Of a stretch of DNA of 64,000 nucleotides, positions 57,357 to 64,000 are shown piece after piece. Positions within the stretch are counted from its first letter, which is position 1. Each line of letters starts with the position of its first letter. Source of the stretch: Pilatotrama ljubarskyi (taxonomy: Eukaryota; Basidiomycota; Agaricomycetes; Polyporales; Polyporaceae); the NCBI GenBank assembly GCA_022385805.1, contig MU277671.1:132808-196807 (forward strand), given 5' to 3'. Below the pieces are notes generated by a model. That model made no database searches, had not been told where the DNA came from, and was given only the letters and a program-made list of their open reading frames with translations. The translations under genes and the position numbers were made by a program.

Positions 57357-58978
57357 TCATACGAATGTCACCAAGCCCCGCGGGTTTCCTCCCACCCAGA
57401 AGGGCTGCAGCGCCTTCGGGAGCTGCAGCGCGACAACAGCCCCCGCCTCGTCGAAGACTGCGCCGTTCTCGACCAGTGCGACGATGAGCCGGGGCACCGC
57501 GGCCGCAGTCCCGTTCAGCGTGTGTGCGAACGGCAGCGCACTCTGGCCTTGGTCAGCAAGCGAAGAAGACGGCGAGGTACTCGAGGAGGTGGCCGCTTGC
57601 CGGCGGTACCTGATGTGAAGCCGGCGGGCTTGGTAGTCCGTGCAGTTGGACGTCGACGATATCTCGCCCCAGCTACCCCGTCCGGGCATCCACGCTTCTG
57701 CGTCGTACTTGCGATATGCGCTTGCGCCGAGCTCTTCCGTCGGCATCTCGAGCACCCTGATGTAAATTCACATAAGTGATGTCCCATGAGCACAGCGACT
57801 TATCCGATCCATCCCACGTACCTGAACGGGAATCCGAGGCCCTCAAAAATGTCTGTCTGGACCGTGCGCATCTCCTCCATCATTTCTCCGCTCTTCTCTT
57901 CTTCGCTAAGCACGAACAGCTCGAGCTTCGTGAACTGGTGCACACGGTATAGCCCGCGAGTATCCGCTCCTCGTGCCCCTGCCTCCGCGCGGAAAGCGTG
58001 TCCGACGCCGACTACTTTCACGGGCAGCTCAGTGGCAGAGAAGATTCTGTTCGCGAACATGCCGGCGAGCGGAATCTCTGCCGTCCCCGCCAGGACAAGC
58101 TCCGGGTGATTGTGGACATCCGCCGCCGCTGGGTCAGGAGAATGCATCAGGTGGTACATTTGTGAGGCTGCACCGTCTGCCGGGTCCCGAGGCTGGAAGC
58201 CGCATCGGCGGGCAATGTCCGAGCGCACGACGTCGGGGGTAGTGACAGGCGTATAGCCATGCTTCATGGCTATGCTCAAGGCGTAGTTCACCAGCGCGAG
58301 CTCGAGCAATGCGCCCTCGTTCTTGAGATAATACCATGAAGAGCCGGTCACTGTCGCGCCGGCCTCCAAGTCCAGGAAGTCTAGCGCGCGGCATATGGAA
58401 ACGTGGTCGCGTGTAGGGGAGGCGGGAATGGGTTCGGGCCCGTGTGTCGAAAGCGTCACCGCTACAGACTCAGGGCCTATTGGTACGTCTGGATGCGTGT
58501 CGTTGGGGATCGCCAGGGCAAGGGCGTGCAGTTCGTCCTCCAGTCGCGCGACGCGCTCCTCAAGCTCCGATATCTCCGCCTTGAGAGCCTTCGCCTCATC
58601 GAGGGCAGCCTGCTTCTTCTGTGGATCCTTCGCCAGTGTCCGTATACGGTCCCCGAGGGTCGACCGTGCGTGTCGCTTGGCATTGAGGGTGTGCGATAGG
58701 TCCTTCTGTTCGTCATACAGACGCGCTACCTTCTGGACGGCGCCCACGGGGAGAGGGGCTTTGCGATTGAACGCATTGTGCGACTTGAAGACGACGTTTT
58801 CCGAGATGTCCCGGTAGTCTAGCCTGGGTTTTGGAAGGCTTGTAGAGGTCGGCGGCCGTTCAGGTGCAGAGGAGAAGGCACGGAGCCTTAGACCTCGATA
58901 GAGCGTGAGCTAGAGGCGAATTGTGCACATTTTCGGAGAGTGCTCACGACAGCAGTGCCGCAAGCAGGCACTTCGCAT
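57357..58978 (-). CDS. DIA4: Mitochondrial seryl-tRNA synthetase
   Basis: Model: complement(join(57357..57756,57822..58893,58948..58978)), 500 aa. A 31-nt first exon gives MRSACLRHCC and joins RLRLRAFSSAPERPP, an Arg/Ser-rich mitochondrial presequence. Next comes the long N-terminal coiled coil (arm) that grips serine tRNA (KKQAALDEAKALKAEISELEERV), then the class II core. That shows AGTAEIPLAGM, AFRAEAGARGADTRGLYRVHQF (motif 2, bacterial style) and FAHTLNGTAAAVPRLIVALVEN (motif 3). It charges mitochondrial tRNA-Ser. Without the first exon no in-frame ATG exists before a stop, so that exon is needed; its acceptor is GAG. An Ser-rich insert precedes motif 3. DIA4 is the yeast name. Confidence 0.9.
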
Positions 58979-59254
58979 CCAGCGAGTCGAATAGGCCGGG
59001 TTCAGCTGCATTGTTGTGAGCACATGAAGCCGGGTACACGAAGGCTGGTTTGAGCGGAGCAGTACAACGGCGCTGCAGCTGAAGAGTTCCCGGCCAAGTG
59101 TCGTGCTTGCTGGCCCAAAGTCTGGCGGCGCTTGCTCCCCGGGCCGTGATCATCGCGCTCGTCACAGTGTGACACCGCGCGACGCGTACTGTACGTCACG
59201 CGACTGGTCAAGTCACAGCCGGCGCGTAGCGCCTTCTCCTCACCTTCAGCCACG

Positions 59255-60616
59255 ATGTCCTCCTCCACGGCCAAAGGCAAGGCTCCTGCAAACGGCGATG
59301 CCTCAACTACCGCATATGAGCTACCATGGTATGACTGCAGTACTATGCGGGCATCAATAGACTCATAGCGAAGCCAGGGTCGAGAAGTACAGACCACAAG
59401 TGCTGGACGACATCGTCGGCAACACTGAGACGATCGAACGGCTCAAAGTCATCGCAAGGGACGGCAACTGTCCTCACATCATCATCTCTGTGAGTATATC
59501 TGGCTACCTTGACACCTTTTGTTTACATACATCTCAGGGCATGCCGGGTATTGGGAAGACCACGAGCATACATTGTTTAGCACACCAGCTTCTCGGAGAC
59601 GCGTACAAGGAGGGCGTTTTGGAGTTGAATGCGTCGGACGAGAGGTACGTCGCCTTTCATTACCTCTTTTCTGTTCTCTGAGTGCCGTGAAGAGGTATCG
59701 ACGTCGTGCGCAATAAAATCAAGGCCTTCGCACAGAAGAAGGTCACCCTCCCACCCGGAAGGCACAAGATCGTCATTCTCGACGAGGCCGACAGGTACGC
59801 ATATGTGCATTCTTTCCGTCTACGTCACTCATTGCGGTCCAGCATGACGGCGGGAGCGCAGCAAGCCCTAAGACGGACCATGGAGATCTACGCGAACACT
59901 ACACGATTCGCACTAGCGTGCAACATGTCGAACAAGATCATCGAACCTATACAGAGCCGCTGCGCCATCCTCCGCTACTCGAAACTACGGGACCAGGAGA
60001 TCCTGAAGCGCCTGCTCGAGATCTGCGAAATGGAGAAGGTAGCACGTTTCGGCTCTCATTGCACGTCCTGTTGTTGACTTGAGTTGGCAGGTACAATACA
60101 GCAATGAGGGCCTCGAAGCGCTGATCTTCACGGCTGAAGGCGACATGCGACAAGCAATCAATAACCTGCAGTCAACATGGTCCGGCTTCGGCTTTGTCTC
60201 TGGCGACAACGTCTTCAAAGTGTGCGACCAGCCACATCCTATCACTGTCCAAGCCATGATACGCGCGTGCATCAAGGGCGACATCGATGCGGCCATGGAC
60301 AAGCTCGACGAGCTATGGGATCAAGGATACAGCGCCGTAGACATTGTGGTCACAATATTTCGAGTGGTCAAGACGTTCGACGAGTAGGCCATCTCTGCCG
60401 CACAATTTCGTTACGTACTGAAGGCGTCTCGCATAGGATACCGGAATACACGAAACTCGAGTTCATCAAGGTAGGCGCTCCTACGCCTGATCTCAATATG
60501 CGGACACTGACTCACTGCGTGATTAGGAGATCGGCTGGACGCATATGCGGATCCTGGAGGGTGTAGGAACGCTCATCCAGCTTGGCGGTCTCATGGCGCG
60601 TCTGTGCAAAATGTAA
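59255..60616 (+). CDS. RFC4: Replication factor C small subunit (yeast Rfc4 / human RFC2)
   Basis: Model: join(59255..59328,59378..59489,59538..59644,59693..59794,59843..60038,60091..60383,60437..60470,60527..60616), 335 aa. The clamp loader places PCNA on primed DNA in the nucleus. AAA+ motifs are intact: [15 protein letters not shown], Walker [10 protein letters not shown] (63-71), [18 protein letters not shown], Walker B ILDEADS (D128, E129) and the trans-acting EPIQSRC arginine. GMPGIGKTT with [26 protein letters not shown] points to the Rfc4/RFC2 paralogue. Splice acceptors CCAG (59377) and GAAG (59692) were picked from alternatives by frame. It is divergent from the seryl-tRNA synthetase gene across 276 bp. 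Confidence 0.95.
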
Positions 60617-61124
60617 GTCAGGATACATGCATCTACGAGGCGGCGATATTTACCCCAGTTGGTAGGAAACACAAGCCCGACCTCTTCCGTGTATGATGTT
60701 ATACCACCACTACTACTCGCCCACGTCGTCCGCTGTTCTTCGCTTTGTGTTGTTGTGTATAGCCTCGTGAACGCCACGGCCGTGAAGTGCAAGGAGCCAA
60801 TCCGCACGCATCATCGGAGCAACGCTCAGGGGTAGGTCAGGCCTGCTGCTTCCCCTCTTATTTCTGTCGTGTGCATCAGCTTGAGGAGAACCCTGCACCC
60901 GCGAGGATTGAATATTGAGTAGTGACTAGTATTGCGGACACGGCGCAGACTGCACGCCGCTACTGGACCTGTTAAGCGCCTCCTGTACTGCCGAATATGG
61001 TAGGTAGCTTAGCAGGCGCGTTTCGCGATTTATCATCATCGCTTCATCCCATGTCCTACTCGCCATTGACTCGACGCTCCCTCTTCTTTCCGCTCTCTGA
61101 CCATCGCTCCGACCGGTATCCCAC
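60617..61124. other. Intergenic, no gene recognised
   Basis: A 508 bp gap between two plus-strand genes. A CT-rich tract at 61075-61100 precedes the CFD1 start. No further gene is seen. Confidence 0.45.
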
Positions 61125-62127
61125 ATGAGCGCGGCGCAGGAGACCCCAGTAGCTCGGCGTTTGCGCAGTGTCAAGCATATCATCATCGTCTGCTCCGGCA
61201 AAGGAGGAGTAGGAAAGTCCTCCGTCTCGACACAGCTTGCGCTCTCCCTCCGCGCGTCTTCGCCCACGGCCCGAGTGGGCATCCTAGATGTCGACCTCAC
61301 AGGCCCGTCAATACCACGCATGCTCGGCCTCGACGGCCACCCCGTGCACCAGAGCAGCGACGGCTGGGTGCCTGTGTACGCGGACGGGAGCGAGGCGCGG
61401 CTCGCGTGCATGAGCGTGGGCTTCCTGCTGAAGAAGAAGGAGGACTCGGTCGTGTGGAGGGGTCCGAAGAAGAACGCGATGATAAGACAGTTCCTGAGTG
61501 ACGTACGGTGGGGAGAGCTCGACTACCTCGTCATCGACACGCCCCCAGGTCAGTGCTCCTTATAATAACTCTGCCTGCACGACCCCCGCGCGCGAGTTTA
61601 TTAGACTGACGCTCCACGCCCTCTTCCGGCGCCGCTGCATCGTTGTCACAGGCACGTCGGACGAACATTTGTCGCTCGTCGAGCATATGGCCCCGGTGCA
61701 CGACCGGATATCCGCCGTCATTGTGACGACGCCGCAGGCGGTCGCGCTGCTCGACGCGATGAAGTGCCTCTCATTCACGCGCGCGACGTCCATCCCCGTG
61801 CTCGGGCTCATCGAGAACATGAGCGGGTACGTCTGCCCCTGCTGCGGCGAGATCAGCAACGTGTTCTCGACCGGGGGCGGGGAGGAGATGGCGCGCCGCG
61901 AGGGCTTGACGTTCCTGGGGAGCCTCCCCATCGACACGGAGCTCGTGACGCTCCTGGACGCGGCGGAGGTCGAACGGCCGGGCGAGTCCGCGGAATTGCC
62001 AGATGGCGGGAGCAGGCGGTCGTTCGGCCTGCTGGAGCGGTACGAGAAGACTCCGACCGCGCCGCTGTTCAAAAAGATTGTGGAGAAGATTTTGGAACGG
62101 CTTTTGAGCGTACATCAGGCTTCATGA
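61125..62127 (+). CDS. CFD1: Cytosolic Fe-S cluster scaffold Cfd1 (NUBP2 family)
   Basis: Model: join(61125..61548,61652..62127), 299 aa. Cfd1 and Nbp35 form a scaffold complex that assembles 4Fe-4S clusters for cytosolic and nuclear proteins. The deviant P-loop [11 protein letters not shown] (residues 23-33), [30 protein letters not shown] and [13 protein letters not shown] are all present. Bridging cluster cysteines are C203 and C206. The N-terminus lacks the four-cysteine ferredoxin-like motif of Nbp35, which distinguishes Cfd1. A single 103-nt intron splits the IDTPPG motif. Nothing unusual otherwise. Confidence 0.95.
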
Positions 62128-63915
62128 CGACTGCGTACCGCAAGGTGCGGCGCTATATTGAAACTTGTGCATCTTTAGTCGGTCGCTGACGGCTCTGTCC
62201 TTTGATAGGCATATTAACTACCCAGCGATGTATCCCTAGACGCGTCCCCTTCTACTGTATCGACCGTGCTGTGCTCATAGATGGAAGCGAAGATTTATTT
62301 GACGCATTGTGGCTCTATCGCCGCCCTTCCAAGCTGCCTCGAGCACGTTCGCATCCTCCGTCCCAGATCCTCAACATGGATCTCTGCGTCGCAGAGGAAG
62401 ATACGGTCATTTACGCTGCTTTCTGGAGCGTCAACTCAAGGCTCCATGGACATGCAGGGCTGTTTGCCAATTGGAGCTCTTCCATGAGCTCATCAGCGCA
62501 TTGATGATATTGACTGGGAACACGTCGAGGCTCTTCTCTGCCGCAGGAATTGTTTGGGGCGCACGCAGTCCCGAATGGAACGGCTGCATGGTGCCCAATC
62601 ACCGCCATGCAAGTCACGGTCTGCAGCCACATATCAGCGCTGTTGATGTGTCCGGCGGATAGAATGCGTCGCGAGCCGTCCCGCAGCGAAGATGGTGGCG
62701 GGTTCCGCGAGCAGACCGCACGGAGACGGGAGCAGTCCCTGTGCGTGGCGGGTGCTCCGGGTGCGTGCAAGACGAGAGGACTCGGAGTGTGCCACAGTTC
62801 GGGTGCATGCTGGCTGGGACGGAGACGGGGAGAAGAGCCGGTGGACCGAGATGGATCTGTGCGATGGCGATGTGATCTGGATTGGATATCTGGATCGACG
62901 GGCTTGACGTCCGTTCACGCAGACGCGCCTCGACATCATCTGATCCCGTCCCACTGCCCCGCCGGCACTGATCCTACACACACACCAGCATCTGCACGCG
63001 TTCCGCGACTCTCTGACTTGAGATGAAGAGAAGCAACGGCGCGGAATGGATCGTGCACGCCCGGAAATGCGAACCTGCAGTACGCACGGAGGATTCAGAG
63101 CAGTCTCGGTACGGAGTGCATTCCGCGTCACGCTGGCCGACACGGCGTGCGTGGCGAAAGGGGTCGGACTCGCGGAGGCATTTCCGCAGCCACGTGCGGA
63201 GGGACATCGATGGTCTCGGGTGTGCCGGGAAGTGGCTTTGTGGACCTGACCTTCCACTCTACGTACAATGCAGGCCGCGCTCTGCTGCCGCCGAACCCTA
63301 TCTGCCTCTTCAGGGCAGCGCGTTTCTGGATAAGAGAGGGCGCGGCGTCGATAGAAAGGTGGATAAGAAGATCTGCGCCTGCCGAGCGTCGCGAGCAGCA
63401 GCGACGCAGAGCGTGCGAGCGCGTGCGTAGTCCTGTGATCCTCTCGTCCATTGCGAGCTCGGCTCGTACATACATTCTTGACAGGAACGCAGCCCGGGCA
63501 GCGTTGGCGAGGCGTGCGCGAAGACGCGTCTCATATGGAGGGGCTTCCGCTCGCAGCGGCCCCTCAGCTGAGGTCGACGAAACAACGTCCGCGAGCGTCG
63601 TGTGGGAATGGGAGGTATCGATGGGAACAGCCCGGCGGTTGATTGCAGCTGAACACGTTCCTGCGGCAGTACGTCAACGGTGACCAACGAGGACGAGCTC
63701 AAGCTCACCCGCCATCAGCCATGCCCGTTTGCGTTGGCCTGCGCTTGTCTAACCGGGTATAGTCTCCGTCCTCCATCCGCCCCTTCGTATAATTATCCCT
63801 TCCTCCTCTCCCTCCCCCTCCTCCCCCTCCCCGGCCGCCACACATGTCCCCCGCATCCCCTCGATGAGTCGCCCGTCCTGACTCGCCCTTCTTCCCCACG
63901 AACACGACTGGAACG
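62128..63915. other. 1.8 kb without a recognised gene
   Basis: Downstream of CFD1 to near the right edge. Overlapping GC-rich frames on both strands show no motifs. A strongly CT-rich tract at about 63792-63836 looks like the promoter of a gene starting near the edge. Confidence 0.4.
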
Positions 63916-64000
63916 ATGCTCACCATGACCCCGCACGCCATTCACGATCGTACTCTACTAGCATCGACAGCAATTATCACCGACCTCGACTTCCCTGCAT
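63916..64000 (+). CDS. Possible 5' end of a gene cut by the window edge
   Basis: An ATG at 63916 (or in frame at 63925) opens a frame that runs off the right edge after 28 codons (MLTMTPHAIHDRTLL...). It follows a CT-rich tract typical of fungal promoters. Too short to identify; chance is quite possible. Confidence 0.25.
   Translation, partial: MLTMTPHAIHDRTLLASTAIITDLDFPA

Noticed and set aside
62634..63257. 207-codon minus-strand frame downstream of CFD1
   Set aside because: Arg/Ser/Cys-rich, no hydrophobic core pattern, overlapped by several frames of similar length; treated as chance.

Overview
The window reads as nuclear DNA of a filamentous basidiomycete, probably an Agaricomycete. 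It is GC-rich, genes sit 200-600 bp apart on both strands, and almost every gene is cut by many short introns (mostly 45-65 nt, GT-AG, often with a CTNAC-like branch site). I rebuilt each gene by joining exons until reading frame, splice signals and family motifs agreed. 28 protein genes came out complete, with one tRNA gene and one gene start cut by the right edge. Nothing prokaryotic, viral or transposon-like was found apart from one host gene with a transposase-type DNA-binding domain.

Layout. 0.5-10.2 kb: MAD2 checkpoint protein, an RNase III-domain protein, a RING-CH membrane ubiquitin ligase, a mitochondrial SLC25 carrier, the inner nuclear membrane protein Ima1 and a SNAPc subunit-like protein. 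11.2-16.5 kb: a tandem pair of KRE6/SKN1-type beta-glucan synthesis proteins. 17-22.5 kb: an intron-containing tRNA-Asp, a CSC1/OSCA-type mechanosensitive channel with an unusual Ser/Thr-rich outer N-terminus, and a small predicted lipid-anchored peptide. 23-32.7 kb: SLY1, a GHITM/TMBIM5-type mitochondrial protein, a TBL1/SIF2 LisH-WD40 protein and a DCAF11-type WD40 protein. 33-40.8 kb: an orphan beta-trefoil-like protein, a secreted ureohydrolase, a PalI/Rim9 pH sensor and two tandem GNAT acetyltransferases. 41.5-44.6 kb: elongation factor 2.

44.6-49.8 kb is gene-poor, with one small predicted gene. 49.8-62.1 kb: a GPI-anchored PLC-like phosphodiesterase, a FAR1/GCM-like zinc protein, UTP11, an LSB5-type VHS-GAT protein, mitochondrial seryl-tRNA synthetase, a clamp-loader subunit (RFC4/RFC2) and the cytosolic Fe-S scaffold CFD1. 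The last 1.8 kb before the edge shows no clear gene.

These are mostly housekeeping genes without an operon-like theme. Cell-envelope functions recur: glucan synthesis twice, an osmosensing channel with a stalk, a PalI sensor, a GPI-anchored enzyme and a secreted ureohydrolase. I see no clearly new multi-gene system. The best leads are single genes: the stalked channel, the MGC-start peptide, and the RNase III protein with a SUMO-interaction-like motif.
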